Of a stretch of DNA of 64,000 nt, positions 1-8,659 are shown piece after piece. Under the pieces are notes generated by a model. It saw nothing but the letters and a program-made list of their open reading frames with translations. It was not told the DNA's origin and did not search any database. Made by a program: the position numbers and the translations under genes. The first letter of the stretch is position 1, and each line of letters starts with the position of its first letter. The stretch is from Planctomycetota bacterium (lineage in GTDB: Bacteria; Planctomycetota; UBA8742; UBA2392): NCBI GenBank assembly GCA_019636215.1, contig JAHBXZ010000007.1:159353-223352 (forward strand). Direction: 5' to 3'.

Positions 1-2
1 CC

Positions 3-284
3 CTGCCGATGGTGCTGGTTGAGTGGGGGGTCGACAACAACGGCTTCGGCACGGACCGCGTCACCGGCACCTTGCGCAATGAAACCGGCAAGGCCGTGCG
101 CTTTGCGCGCATCGTGGTGACGGGGCTGGATTCCGCCGGGCTGCCGGTCAGTGATTCTTACGCCTTTGCCAGTGAAGACGAAATCGCGCCCGGCGCTGAA
201 TCCGGCTTTCAAGTGCTGGTGACATCGCTGAAAGTCGGCGAGCCGGTACGTTACCAGGTGCAGTCCTGGGCGATGGCAAAGTAA
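3..284 (+). CDS. FxLYD-like domain protein, C-terminal part
   Basis: The reading frame is open to the left edge, so the true start probably lies outside the window; the first ATG is at 9. The visible 90 or so residues are a beta-rich immunoglobulin-like unit with the pattern VTGTLRNETGKAVRFARI, then GLDSAGLPVSDS and IAPGAESGFQV. This order (inter-strand Gly, N-E/T-G turn, D-x-x-G turn, then APG before an F-x-V strand) is typical of FxLYD domains, which are extracytoplasmic modules of unknown ligand. It ends 2 bp before the stop of the convergent acyl-CoA ligase gene. Family assignment is by pattern only. Confidence 0.55.
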   Translation: MPMVLVEWGVDNNGFGTDRVTGTLRNETGKAVRFARIVVTGLDSAGLPVSDSYAFASEDEIAPGAESGFQVLVTSLKVGEPVRYQVQSWAMAK

Positions 285-286
285 CG

Positions 287-1900
287 CTACTTTTCCGGCA
301 GTTCGCGCAGCACGCGCTTGAGCGGCTTGCCCACGTGGTTCTTAGGAATCTCGTGCGTGATGTGAAAGCGCCGTGGCCGCTTGAAACTTGCCAGGTGCGG
401 CTCCACGAAGCCGGGCAGTTCCAGAACATCCAGTGGCGCGCCGGGTTTCAGCACCACGTACGCAACCGGCACCTCGCCGTCCGTGGGATCGGGCCTGCCC
501 ACCACGCAGGCTTCCGCGATGCTGGGGTGGGTCAGCAGGACGCGCTCGACTTCACTGGGCGCGACACTGTAGCCGCGAAACTTGATCAGGTCCTTCAGCC
601 GGTCCACGATGCGCAGATAGCCCTCGGCATCGAACATGCCCAGGTCGCCGGTGCGCAGCCAGCCGCCGGGCAGGATTGCCTGGTAGGTGGCATCAAGTTC
701 GCTCCAGTAACCCAGCATCACCTGCGGGCCGCGAACCTGCACTTCGCCTTCTTGCCCGGGTTCTACGGGCTGTTCGGGTTGGGTGGGGTCGCAGATTCGC
801 AGGTCTGTGCCCGGCAGTGGTATGCCCACAGTGCCCGGCCGCACGCGCAAAGGCGGGTTGTTGGTGACCTCGGGCGACGCCTCAGTCAGTCCGTACCCGT
901 TCACCATGGGCACGTTGGGCACGGCAGTCGACCAGCGCTGGTTCAGGGTGCGGTCGATCAGCATCGCGCCGGCCTTGACGTAACGCAGGCCGCCAAACGC
1001 GACGCCGGCCTGGTCGCCCGCAGAATCCAGCAGGCGCATGAACATGGTGCCGCTGCCGTAGGCCACACTGACGCGATGGCGGCGGATGGCATCCATGCAG
1101 GTAACCGGGTTGAATTCGGGCACCAGCACCATGGCCGCGCCGGCCACCACGGCGGCGTTCATAACGCAGCACATGCCCCAGGTGTGGTACAGCGGCAGGG
1201 CACCCAGGATTACGTCTTCGGGTGTCCAGTCAAACCAGCGGTTGTTCTGTTCTGCGTTGGCGGCCAGGTTGCGGTGCGACATCATGGCGGCCTTCAGCCC
1301 GCCAGTGGTGCCGCTGGTGAATTGCAGCACGGCAACGTCCACCGCCTGGCGAGTGGCCACCGCCGGGGCTTCGCCCAGGATCGCGGGCAGAATCGCCGGG
1401 TCCTGGGGCGGGTTGCGGAAGTCCTGCCCCGGGGCAACGTAGAAAGTCTTGGGTTCGCGCACCTTGCTGGCCTGGCGCGCGCGCTCGAAGTTGATGGCGG
1501 AATCCGGCGTGATAAACGCCGCGCGCGGCTCTATGGCCGCCAGCATGGGCGTAAGTTCGTCGTGGGTCAGGCGCGGGTTCAGGGCCGAAACAATCATGTC
1601 GGCGCGCAGCGCCGCATAGTACTGCACCACGAACTCGGGGCTGTTGGGCATCAGCAGCAGCACACGGTCACCGCGCTTGCCTTTGGCAAAGCCGCGTGTG
1701 CGCAGAGTTGAGGCCGCCACCTGCACCTTGGCCCACAACTGCGCCCAGGTGATGCGCAGTTCCTCAAAATAGATGGCCACTCGGTCAGGCTGGCGGCGGG
1801 CGTGATGTTCAAGATATTGCCACAACAGGCGCGTTGGCGGCTGCCAGGAACGGTCGACCCCCGGCGGGTAGTGCAACTGCCATTCAAAGGGGTCGTTCAA
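287..1900 (-). CDS. AMP-forming acyl-CoA ligase (FadD-like)
   Basis: A 537-residue ANL-superfamily adenylating enzyme that would activate a carboxylic acid, probably a fatty acid, with ATP and then transfer it to CoA. The P-loop motif TSGTTGGLK lies at residues 195-203 and the YGLTEASPE motif near 346. The hinge region RTGDLG...DRLKDLIKFRGYSVAP precedes a C-terminal subdomain ending IPKNHVGKPLKR, where the lysine in GKP is the expected adenylation lysine. Length is normal for long- and medium-chain ligases. The likely start is TTG at 1900, which overlaps the stop of the upstream thioesterase gene (TTGA), so the two are probably translationally coupled. Chain-length specificity cannot be read from sequence. 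Confidence 0.88.
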   Translation of the reverse strand: MNDPFEWQLHYPPGVDRSWQPPTRLLWQYLEHHARRQPDRVAIYFEELRITWAQLWAKVQVAASTLRTRGFAKGKRGDRVLLLMPNSPEFVVQYYAALRADMIVSALNPRLTHDELTPMLAAIEPRAAFITPDSAINFERARQASKVREPKTFYVAPGQDFRNPPQDPAILPAILGEAPAVATRQAVDVAVLQFTSGTTGGLKAAMMSHRNLAANAEQNNRWFDWTPEDVILGALPLYHTWGMCCVMNAAVVAGAAMVLVPEFNPVTCMDAIRRHRVSVAYGSGTMFMRLLDSAGDQAGVAFGGLRYVKAGAMLIDRTLNQRWSTAVPNVPMVNGYGLTEASPEVTNNPPLRVRPGTVGIPLPGTDLRICDPTQPEQPVEPGQEGEVQVRGPQVMLGYWSELDATYQAILPGGWLRTGDLGMFDAEGYLRIVDRLKDLIKFRGYSVAPSEVERVLLTHPSIAEACVVGRPDPTDGEVPVAYVVLKPGAPLDVLELPGFVEPHLASFKRPRRFHITHEIPKNHVGKPLKRVLRELPEK

Positions 1901-2301
1901 GCGTACAGCCTCACGAACTCCGGGGGCACCGGCACCGGTTTGCCGCCGGCGGCGTCGGTAAACACAATCACTACCTTGGCTTGTGCTGCAACCGACTTCT
2001 CAGGCAGGCGGTTGATCTGGTGCGCGATAGTAACGCTGGTGTTGCCGACTTTCTCGACCTGTGTGGTGATTTCGGCAAGCTGCCCGAGCTTCAGGGCCTG
2101 GCGGTAGTCGATTTCTGTGCGAACGGTCATGAACCGCACACCCCAGACCTCGGCAATCTGGGTGTAGTTGAAGCCTTTGTCCTGCAGCAGCCGCGACCGG
2201 CCGTGCTCCAGCCAGTTGATGTAAACGGCGTTGTTGACGTGGTCGTAGACGTCCAGCTCATAGCTGCGCACTTCTACTTGATAGCTGCTGAGATAGGCCA
2301 T
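1897..2301 (-). CDS. Acyl-CoA thioesterase, YbgC/FadM-type hotdog fold
   Basis: A 134-residue single-hotdog thioesterase of the 4-hydroxybenzoyl-CoA thioesterase group. The N-terminal signature ELDVYDHVNNAVYINWLEHG carries the family catalytic Asp (residue 17) and the following H-x-N-N-x-x-Y strand. ATG at 2301 (MAYLSS) is chosen because it places this signature at the usual distance from the N-terminus; the 27-residue upstream extension looks non-coding. It would hydrolyse acyl-CoA esters. Co-transcribed with, and overlapping, the downstream acyl-CoA ligase, so the pair controls the acyl-CoA pool in both directions. Membership of the Tol-Pal-linked YbgC group is unlikely since no tol genes are adjacent. 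Confidence 0.82.
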   Translation of the reverse strand: MAYLSSYQVEVRSYELDVYDHVNNAVYINWLEHGRSRLLQDKGFNYTQIAEVWGVRFMTVRTEIDYRQALKLGQLAEITTQVEKVGNTSVTIAHQINRLPEKSVAAQAKVVIVFTDAAGGKPVPVPPEFVRLYA

Positions 2302-2390
2302 GTGCGCCGTTGCAAGTCCCGATTTGGGGCCGGATTGTAGCAACGGCATCGGCCAAAGGCGAAAGTCCGGATTGGCCCGCACAAATGCAT

Positions 2391-2418
2391 GACGGCGACC
2401 GGTAAACCGGTCGCCGTC
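2391..2418. promoter_or_regulatory. Perfect 13-bp inverted repeat upstream of thioesterase-ligase pair
   Basis: GACGGCGACCGGT, two bases, then its exact reverse complement. No T-tract follows on either strand, so it is a poor intrinsic terminator. It lies 90 bp upstream of the thioesterase start and could be an operator for a dimeric regulator; this is inference. The rest of 2302-2679 holds no convincing gene. Confidence 0.5.
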
Positions 2419-2679
2419 ACGAGAGTCAAGGCCGATAGAGAAGCCGCCCCCCCTTATTCAGCGACATCCCCCACAATAGCCTTGCCTCTAAAGTTGTCGT
2501 GCTTCTGTGCTACTCAAGATAGCGCATGATCATCATCGGAGTTTCACGGATCAATAGTATTTCGTGAAGAAGTTTCTGACGTCTTGGTGACCTCGGCCCG
2601 GCTTTGGCTTCAGCCGGGCACCTCCTGCTGCCGATGTCCCCCTCGGGACCCCGCCCTGCGCGCGGCCCCGGAGACCATT

Positions 2680-2976
2680 GTGCGCGGAATCATCAGTTGG
2701 ATCCTGTTCTTCAGCGCGGGCGTGTTCTGCGCTGGTGCCTGTTTCTATCGCCTGCACCCCGAACACCAGCCCGAAACCGACTTGCCTCGCGTGCGCCAGG
2801 AAATGGAAGAAGCCATCGATCGGGGCAAGCGCCTCAAGCGCGCATGGGAAGGGCCTGACCAGGCCCAGTCTGCGCCGGAACCCCAGCCCGAGAAGCTGCC
2901 GCCCCAGCAGCCCGCGGAGCCACGCAAGACCCCGCCCGCCAACACGCCCACACGCCAGGGCCGCGTCAGCAAGTAG
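2680..2976 (+). CDS. Small single-span membrane protein with Pro-rich tail
   Basis: A 98-residue protein starting at GTG 2680 with a GGAG ribosome site 6 bp upstream. Residues 1-20 (GIISWILFFSAGVFCAGACF) form one hydrophobic segment that could be a membrane anchor. A charged helix follows (LPRVRQEMEEAIDRGKRLKRA), then a Pro/Gln/Glu-rich tail ending in a basic cluster. No family recognised. An upstream in-frame extension to 2584 is possible but is low-complexity and lacks a ribosome site. Function unknown; most of the chain probably lies on one side of the inner membrane. Confidence 0.55.
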   Translation: MRGIISWILFFSAGVFCAGACFYRLHPEHQPETDLPRVRQEMEEAIDRGKRLKRAWEGPDQAQSAPEPQPEKLPPQQPAEPRKTPPANTPTRQGRVSK

Positions 2977-3050
2977 GCCTGCCTGAAAACGACGGTTCTT
3001 TGTTCGCGTCCGGCCACGGTCAACGTAGAAACGTGACCGGAGGCCTTACC

Positions 3051-6000
3051 ATGAAACGACTGCTTGGCGCCTGTCTGGCGCTGATTGCTGTGTCTGCCTA
3101 TGTGCCGCAGACGGTTGCCCAGCCCACTGCGCGCGCGCCGCAGCTTGAACTTCCGCCCGTGGCCCAGCGCATTCTGCGCCAGCCGGCGCTGAGCCCCGAC
3201 GGCAAGACCTTGGCCTTTGTGTATGACGGCGACATCTGGTCCGTGCCCGCCACCGGCGGCGAGGCCAGACGCCTGACCATCACCGTGGACAACGACGGCG
3301 ACCCGGTGTTTTCGCCCGACGGTCAGTGGATTGCCTTTCGGTCGCGCCGCTATGGCAACGACGACGTGTTCATCATGCCCGCCGCCGGCGGCCCGGCCAC
3401 GCGGCTTACGTTCAGTGATGCCGGCGAGATTCCCTGCTGCTGGCTGCCCGATTCCAGCGGTGTGATTTTCATGGCGGCTCTGCGCGACGGCGGGCGTGAC
3501 CTGTGGGTCGTGCGCACCGACGCCAGCGAGCCCTGGCCGATCACCGGCGGCGGCTTTGGCACCCACGAAAGCTGGGCGACCATCAGCCCCAGCGGCAAGC
3601 AGATTGCCTATGTGGACCGCGCCAGCGACCCGATGCGCACCCGTGGCTATAACGGCACCGCCAACGGCGATATCTGGCTGTGCGACTTTGACGGCCTTAC
3701 CACCAGCAACCATCGGCAGCTAACCAACAACCGCAGCCATGACTCCTGGCCCGTGTTTGCCGACAACGACACGATTGTCTATTCCACCTGTGCTGCCGGG
3801 CCCAAGACCAGCAGCCGTGTGGCGCGCCTGACGGCCGTGAGCACCCGGGGCGAAACTCCGCGCGGCTGGGGCGGCGAGGCCAACCTTGACCCGCGTGAGA
3901 TCAGCATCAACGGGGGCAAGATCGCCTTTGCCACCGGCAACTACGGTGGCTGGCGCCTGCATGTGGGCAACCTTGGCACACGCCCGCCGGTTTCGCTGTC
4001 GACGCCGGACATCCGCATCAGCAGCGACGTGCGAACCGCCGAGGTCAAGTCCACGCGCCTGGGCACCGCCAGCGAGTACCAGGTGAGCCCTGACGGCAAG
4101 AAGATCGCCTTTGTGGCTGGCGGCGACCTGTTTGTCATGCCGACAGAGGAAGGCGGCGTGCCGCGCCAGTTGACCAACACGCCGGATCGCGAAAAGGACG
4201 TGCAGTGGAAGTCTGATTCGCGCACCCTGGTGTTCACCCGCCGCAACCAGATTGAGTTCTTTGACGTGGCTGAAAACGGGCCGCTGCTGCTGGGCCGGGT
4301 TTCGCCATTCACGTCGGCGACGCGGCCGGTGTACCTTCCCGGCGACAAGCTGCTGTGCGTGATCAACGAGGCCGCGATCCAGGAGTGGACCGAAGTGCCC
4401 TCAGTTCGTGTGCCGGGCTACTTCCATGGCGCGAACCTGGGTTCGGGCAAGGCCTTTGACATTTCGCCCGACGGCAAGTGGATTCTCTACAGCCAGCCCA
4501 ACGAGATTTATGACTGGCAGCTGTGGGTTGCGCACACCGAAACGGGCGAACGCCGCCAGTTGGCGAGGCTGTTTGGCGGCTGCACCAGCTTCAGCTTTAC
4601 CCGCGACGGCAAGCGCGTGGTGTTTGCCAACGACGAAGTTGACGACAACCACGACATCTGGGTGATCGACTTGCAGAAGCCGCCGGTCGAGTTCAAGGAA
4701 GACAAACTCGACAGGCTGTTCAAGAAAGACGAAAAGCCGGGCAACGCCGAAAAGGCTTCCGAAGCAGGCGAAGAGAACGACCAGCCCAAGCCCGCGCAGC
4801 CCAAGGCCCCGGCCGCAAAAAAGCCGCCCGAGACAAAGATTGATTTCGACGACATCCGCCTGCGCACCCGCCGCGTGACCAGCCTGGAGGGCAATGAGTT
4901 CTCGCCGGTTTGCCTGGATGACGGCCGCACGTTCTTTTTCATCGGCAGCGTGCAGGGCCAGAGCAACCTGTGGAAGCTGACCCTGGATCCCGAAAAGGGC
5001 CCGGACCTCAAGCAGGTCACCCAGAGCCGCACCCGCAAAAGCGACCTGCGCCTGAGCCCCGACGAAAAGTCGCTGTGGTACCTGGATGCGGGCGTGATCA
5101 GCAGCATGAACATCGCCAGCAGCCGCGTGATCACGTACAGTTTCAGCATCGAGCAGCGCCGCAACCGCAACGAGCTTCGCGACGCCGCGTTTGAGGAAGC
5201 CGCATGGGTGATGGGTTCGTACTTCTATGATGCCGGCCACCATGGCGTAGATTGGGCCGCCACCAGCGACCGTTACCGCAGTGCACTGAACGCCACCAGT
5301 ACTGGGGCCGAGTTCGGCTCGGTGGTGAATGAACTTCTGGGCGAACTGAGTTCCAGCCACCAGGGCTTCGGTGCCCAGGACGACCGCAGCGACGGCTTCA
5401 CGGAAAGCACCGGCTGTCTTGGCCTGCGCTTTGACCCGGCAGGCCTGTCGCGCAGCGAGTACCTGGTTACGGAAGTTCTCAAGGGCGGCCCGCTGGATGT
5501 CGCCGAGGCCCCGGCTGCGGGCATCAAGCTGGTGGGCATCAACGGCATGGCCCTGGGCCAGGGCCGGACACTGGCGCAGGAACTTTCCGGGACCATCGGC
5601 CGCAAGACGATTCTGCACTTCAATGACAAGTTCATTCTTGAGGGCGCGCGCCAGGTTGCCGTGAAACCCATCAGCCGCGGCGCCGAGAACCGCCTTTTCT
5701 ACGAGCGCTGGGTAGCCTGGCAGCGCGACATGGTGGGGCGGCTTTCGGGCGGACGGCTGGGCTATGTTCACATCCGCGGCATGGACACGCCTTCGCTGCA
5801 GGAGTTCATTCACCAGTTGGGCGACGACCTTGTCGGCAAGGAAGGCGTGGTGATTGACGTGCGCTTCAATGGCGGCGGCAGCACGGCCGTGGACGTACTG
5901 GAGATACTGATCAAACAGCCCTGGTTGATCCGCCAGAACCGCGGGCTGCACAAGGTAAGCGAAAACGCCTACCGCAGCATCACGCTGGAGAAGCCGAGCA

Positions 6001-6314
6001 TCCTGATGATCAACCAGGACAGCTTCAGCAACGCAGAGATCCTGGCCGAGGGCTTTCGCAAGCTGAAGATCGGCACGATTGTGGGCGTGGATACCGCCGG
6101 CGGCGTGATCGGCACCGGTGGCTACACGCTGATTGACGGCAGCAGCCTGCGCCTGCCGGGCACCGGCGCGTACACGGTGGAAGGCGAGAACCTGGAACAG
6201 AACGGGCGCAAGCCCGACATCTTCATCGACAACAACATCAATGACCTCGAGAAGGGTATCGACAGGCAAACCGAGCTGACGGTCAAAACGCTGCTGGGCC
6301 AGCTCAAGAAGTAA
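3051..6314 (+). CDS. Tricorn-like protease (S41 family), exported
   Basis: A 1087-residue tricorn-type peptidase. ATG 3051 follows a CCGGAGG ribosome site and opens a signal peptide (MKRLLGACLALIAVSAYVPQ, cleavage near VAQ). Repeated SPDG blades such as LSPDGKTLAFVYDGDIW run to about residue 560 and form the two beta-propellers. A Lys/Glu/Pro/Ala-rich linker at about 560-610 interrupts the second one. The C-terminal half has the C1 region with Ser-His (SSSHQGF, Ser769-His770), a PDZ domain (LVTEVLKGGPLD) and the core with FNGGGST and QDSFSNAEI, where Ser993 is the likely nucleophile. Tricorn of Thermoplasma has Asp just after this serine for basic-residue preference; here it is Asn994, so cleavage preference may differ. 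Probably periplasmic. Confidence 0.9.
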   Translation: MKRLLGACLALIAVSAYVPQTVAQPTARAPQLELPPVAQRILRQPALSPDGKTLAFVYDGDIWSVPATGGEARRLTITVDNDGDPVFSPDGQWIAFRSRRYGNDDVFIMPAAGGPATRLTFSDAGEIPCCWLPDSSGVIFMAALRDGGRDLWVVRTDASEPWPITGGGFGTHESWATISPSGKQIAYVDRASDPMRTRGYNGTANGDIWLCDFDGLTTSNHRQLTNNRSHDSWPVFADNDTIVYSTCAAGPKTSSRVARLTAVSTRGETPRGWGGEANLDPREISINGGKIAFATGNYGGWRLHVGNLGTRPPVSLSTPDIRISSDVRTAEVKSTRLGTASEYQVSPDGKKIAFVAGGDLFVMPTEEGGVPRQLTNTPDREKDVQWKSDSRTLVFTRRNQIEFFDVAENGPLLLGRVSPFTSATRPVYLPGDKLLCVINEAAIQEWTEVPSVRVPGYFHGANLGSGKAFDISPDGKWILYSQPNEIYDWQLWVAHTETGERRQLARLFGGCTSFSFTRDGKRVVFANDEVDDNHDIWVIDLQKPPVEFKEDKLDRLFKKDEKPGNAEKASEAGEENDQPKPAQPKAPAAKKPPETKIDFDDIRLRTRRVTSLEGNEFSPVCLDDGRTFFFIGSVQGQSNLWKLTLDPEKGPDLKQVTQSRTRKSDLRLSPDEKSLWYLDAGVISSMNIASSRVITYSFSIEQRRNRNELRDAAFEEAAWVMGSYFYDAGHHGVDWAATSDRYRSALNATSTGAEFGSVVNELLGELSSSHQGFGAQDDRSDGFTESTGCLGLRFDPAGLSRSEYLVTEVLKGGPLDVAEAPAAGIKLVGINGMALGQGRTLAQELSGTIGRKTILHFNDKFILEGARQVAVKPISRGAENRLFYERWVAWQRDMVGRLSGGRLGYVHIRGMDTPSLQEFIHQLGDDLVGKEGVVIDVRFNGGGSTAVDVLEILIKQPWLIRQNRGLHKVSENAYRSITLEKPSILMINQDSFSNAEILAEGFRKLKIGTIVGVDTAGGVIGTGGYTLIDGSSLRLPGTGAYTVEGENLEQNGRKPDIFIDNNINDLEKGIDRQTELTVKTLLGQLKK

Positions 6315-6345
6315 CCAGTCGCACAGAGACGTGCTCAGGAGCCAA

Positions 6346-6660
6346 ATGAAAATCAGCGAGTTTCAGCAGGTGATCGACCAGACCTTCGGCGACAAAGACC
6401 GCAGGCGCGGCATCGTGAACACGTTTCTGTGGTTCACCGAAGAGGTGGGGGAACTGGCAAGGGCCGTCAACGGCCGCACCAGCCGCGAGAATTTAAGGCA
6501 CGAGTTTGCCGACGTGCTGGCCTGGCTGACCACACTGGCCAGCATCGCCAACGTTGATCTGGAAGAAGTCGCGCGTGAGAGGTACGGCAGCGGCTGCCCA
6601 CGCTGCAAGAAAATCCCCTGCAAGTGTGACGAGCAACGCACACCCGTGGCCCACTGCTGA
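6346..6660 (+). CDS. MazG-like nucleotide pyrophosphohydrolase with zinc-knuckle tail
   Basis: A 104-residue all-alpha NTP pyrophosphohydrolase-like protein. ATG 6346 has AGGAG at 5-bp spacing; a GTG 15 bp upstream is less likely. The MazG metal-binding pattern is visible as WFTEEVGELARAV (E-E-x-x-E) and HEFADVLAWLTTLA (E-x-x-D). The family hydrolyses non-canonical or surplus NTPs to NMP and pyrophosphate. The last 25 residues carry CPRCKKIPCKC, a compact four-Cys cluster that could bind zinc, which is unusual for a minimal MazG. Follows the tricorn gene by 31 bp. Confidence 0.8.
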   Translation: MKISEFQQVIDQTFGDKDRRRGIVNTFLWFTEEVGELARAVNGRTSRENLRHEFADVLAWLTTLASIANVDLEEVARERYGSGCPRCKKIPCKCDEQRTPVAHC

Positions 6661-6711
6661 AATCGCCCTGTGCGCGGCACAAACCGCCTGTAGCATCCGC
6701 GCGGGGCTGCC

Positions 6712-7176
6712 ATGGGCCAGGTCGACATTGCCGAGTTTCTCAAGCGCGGGCTGTGCGTGCTGGTTGGCACCCGCGACGCATCGCTGATGCCGCACTGCGT
6801 CACGGGCAGCGCCGTGGTCCTTGCCGGCCCGGGCCGTGGCGTTGTGTTCCTGCCCTCGTTCGAAAGCGCGCCCGCCCTGGCCAACCTGCTCGCCAACGGC
6901 GGGATTGCCGTGCTGGTTGAAGAACCCACCACGCACCGCGGTATCCAGTTGAAAGGCGAGGCCGCAGCCATGCGCGAGGCCACGCTCGAGGAACTGCGCG
7001 TTGTGGCTGAGTTCGTGGCCCGTACCAAGGCCGAGCTTTCGGCCATCGGCTTTGCGCCCACGGTGCTGGAACGCATGAACTTCACGCCCTGCACGGCCGT
7101 CGAGTTCACGTTCGACCGCGTGTTCGAACAAACGCCCGGCCCCGGCGCGGGCAGGCCCGTGGAGGTCCGGGCATGA
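6712..7176 (+). CDS. Pyridoxamine 5'-phosphate oxidase-like flavin split-barrel protein
   Basis: A 154-residue protein with the start of a PNPOx-like FMN-binding split barrel: FLKRGLCVLVGTRDASLMPHC, then SAVVLAGPGRGVVFLP and GGIAVLVEEPTTHRGIQLKGEA. Such proteins reduce or bind flavin cofactors and small substrates, often with F420, FMN or haem. No specific substrate is evident. The stop overlaps the start of the next gene (ATGA at 7173), whose N-terminus has the same fold, so the two may form a heteromer or share a substrate. Confidence 0.7.
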   Translation: MGQVDIAEFLKRGLCVLVGTRDASLMPHCVTGSAVVLAGPGRGVVFLPSFESAPALANLLANGGIAVLVEEPTTHRGIQLKGEAAAMREATLEELRVVAEFVARTKAELSAIGFAPTVLERMNFTPCTAVEFTFDRVFEQTPGPGAGRPVEVRA

Positions 7177-8528
7177 AGCTATCGGACTTCATGCACTGCT
7201 TTCAAGGCGTGACGCCGGCGGGCATTGCCACCTGCGATGCTGACGGCACGCCCAACATGGCGATGCTGAGTCAGGTCTATTACCTCGACGAAAAGCACGT
7301 GGCACTGAGCTGCCAGTTCTTCAACAAGACACGCCGCAACGTGGACCAGAACCCCTTTGCCAGTGTGCGGCTGTGGGATCCTGTCACGCTGCAGCCCTGC
7401 CTGCTGCAACTGCGGTTCTTGCGCGCCGAGACCAGCGGGCCGGTATTCGATGAAATGTCATCGCGCATTGATGCGATTGCCCGCGCCACCGGCATGACGG
7501 GCGTATTCAAGCTGATCAGCGCCGATGTGTACGAGGTGCTTTCGCTGACGGTGCTGCAGGGCGCGCTGGAGCCCGCGCCCGCCACGCTCTTGCCCTGGAA
7601 CCCCGAGCCGCGGCAGGCCGGGCGCGAGGAACTTCGCGGCCTGCAGGTGTTGAGTGACCGGCTGTGCCGCGCCCGCACCCTGGAGGCCCTGTACGCCGAA
7701 CTACTGGCCAGCATGGCCTCGCTGTTTGGCGCGTCGCACGCCCTGCTGATGCTGCATGAGGAAGACTGCGGCAAGCTGATCGCGATTGACAGCCGCGGCT
7801 ACGACCGCGTCGGCGCCGGCGCCGAAGTGAAGGTGGGCGAGGGCCTGGTCGGTACCGTCGCCCAGACACGCAGGCCGCTGCGCCTCAGCGGCATGGCAGC
7901 GATGCGCCGGTATACTCGCGCGGTGCGTGAGTCTGCACAAAAGCGTGGCATGGCCCTGGGCGCGGAGATCCCCCTGCCCGGCCTGTCCGACGCGCAGTCG
8001 CAGCTTGCTCTGCCGCTGGTCGCGCACGACCGGCTGATCGGCGTGCTGGCACTGGAATCGCGCGACCCGCTTGCTTTCGAGGAATGGCACGAGGCCTACC
8101 TGGCATTGCTGGCCAACCAGGCCGCGCTGGCCATAGCAATGCTGTCTGACCGTGAAGACGAAGACGACGACGCGCGGGTGGAGCCCCAACCCGCGCCCCT
8201 GCCCTCGCGCAGGCGGCTGTTTACCTGGTTTGCCGGCGACGAAAGTGTCTTCGTGGATGGCGAATACTTGATCCGCAACGTGCCGGCGCGCATTCTGTGG
8301 AAGCTGCTGCGCGAACACGCGCAAGGGCGTCGCGAGTTCAGCAACCGCGAGCTGCGCATGGACGAAGGCCTTGGCCTGCCGCCGGTGAAAGACAACCTGG
8401 AAAGCCGGCTGATTCTGCTGCGCAAGCGGCTGCAGGAACGCTGCCCCGATGTGCGGCTGGTCAGCGTCAAGCGCGGCAGGTTTGTGCTGGAACGCGACAG
8501 CGAGATCGCCCTGGAAGAGAAGCCGTAG
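7173..8528 (+). CDS. PNPOx-like + GAF + putative winged-helix sensor protein
   Basis: A 451-residue multidomain protein. Residues 1-130 resemble a flavin split barrel (GVTPAGIATCDADGTPNMAMLSQV, then FFNKTRRNVDQNPFASVRLW). About 160-315 is a GAF domain (LYAELLASMASLFGASHALLML ... VKVGEGLVGTVAQTRRPLRL ... PLVAHDRLIGVLALES). The last 110 residues, after an acidic linker, have a basic helical region (ILWKLLREHAQGRREFSNRELRMD ... NLESRLILLRKRLQER ... VSVKRGRFVLE) that resembles a winged-helix output domain like those of response regulators. It could sense a flavin, redox or small-molecule cue and act on DNA. The output-domain call is tentative. Translationally coupled to the upstream split-barrel gene. 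Confidence 0.68.
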   Translation: MKLSDFMHCFQGVTPAGIATCDADGTPNMAMLSQVYYLDEKHVALSCQFFNKTRRNVDQNPFASVRLWDPVTLQPCLLQLRFLRAETSGPVFDEMSSRIDAIARATGMTGVFKLISADVYEVLSLTVLQGALEPAPATLLPWNPEPRQAGREELRGLQVLSDRLCRARTLEALYAELLASMASLFGASHALLMLHEEDCGKLIAIDSRGYDRVGAGAEVKVGEGLVGTVAQTRRPLRLSGMAAMRRYTRAVRESAQKRGMALGAEIPLPGLSDAQSQLALPLVAHDRLIGVLALESRDPLAFEEWHEAYLALLANQAALAIAMLSDREDEDDDARVEPQPAPLPSRRRLFTWFAGDESVFVDGEYLIRNVPARILWKLLREHAQGRREFSNRELRMDEGLGLPPVKDNLESRLILLRKRLQERCPDVRLVSVKRGRFVLERDSEIALEEKP

Positions 8529-8565
8529 GCGTGGGGCGGGCTTCCAGTCGGCCTTTAGCATTCAT

Positions 8566-8595
8566 TTAGGAACACCATAGCGAACACTTAGGAAC
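8566..8595. promoter_or_regulatory. Direct repeat TTAGGAAC x2, 22 bp apart
   Basis: Two exact copies of TTAGGAAC at 8566-8573 and 8588-8595, start-to-start 22 bp (about two helical turns), 65 bp upstream of the hemerythrin gene. The phasing suits binding of a regulator to one face of the DNA. No regulator can be named. Confidence 0.3.
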
Positions 8596-8659
8596 GCGTT
8601 GGCGCGTCCATGGCGTATCTTTCCTGTCAGGCAGCACCAACTGAACAGGAGACCAGGCC

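Noticed and set aside
4401..6269. Long reverse-strand open frame opposite the tricorn gene
   Set aside because: Antisense to a well-supported gene with the frame kept open by high GC; no protein motifs.
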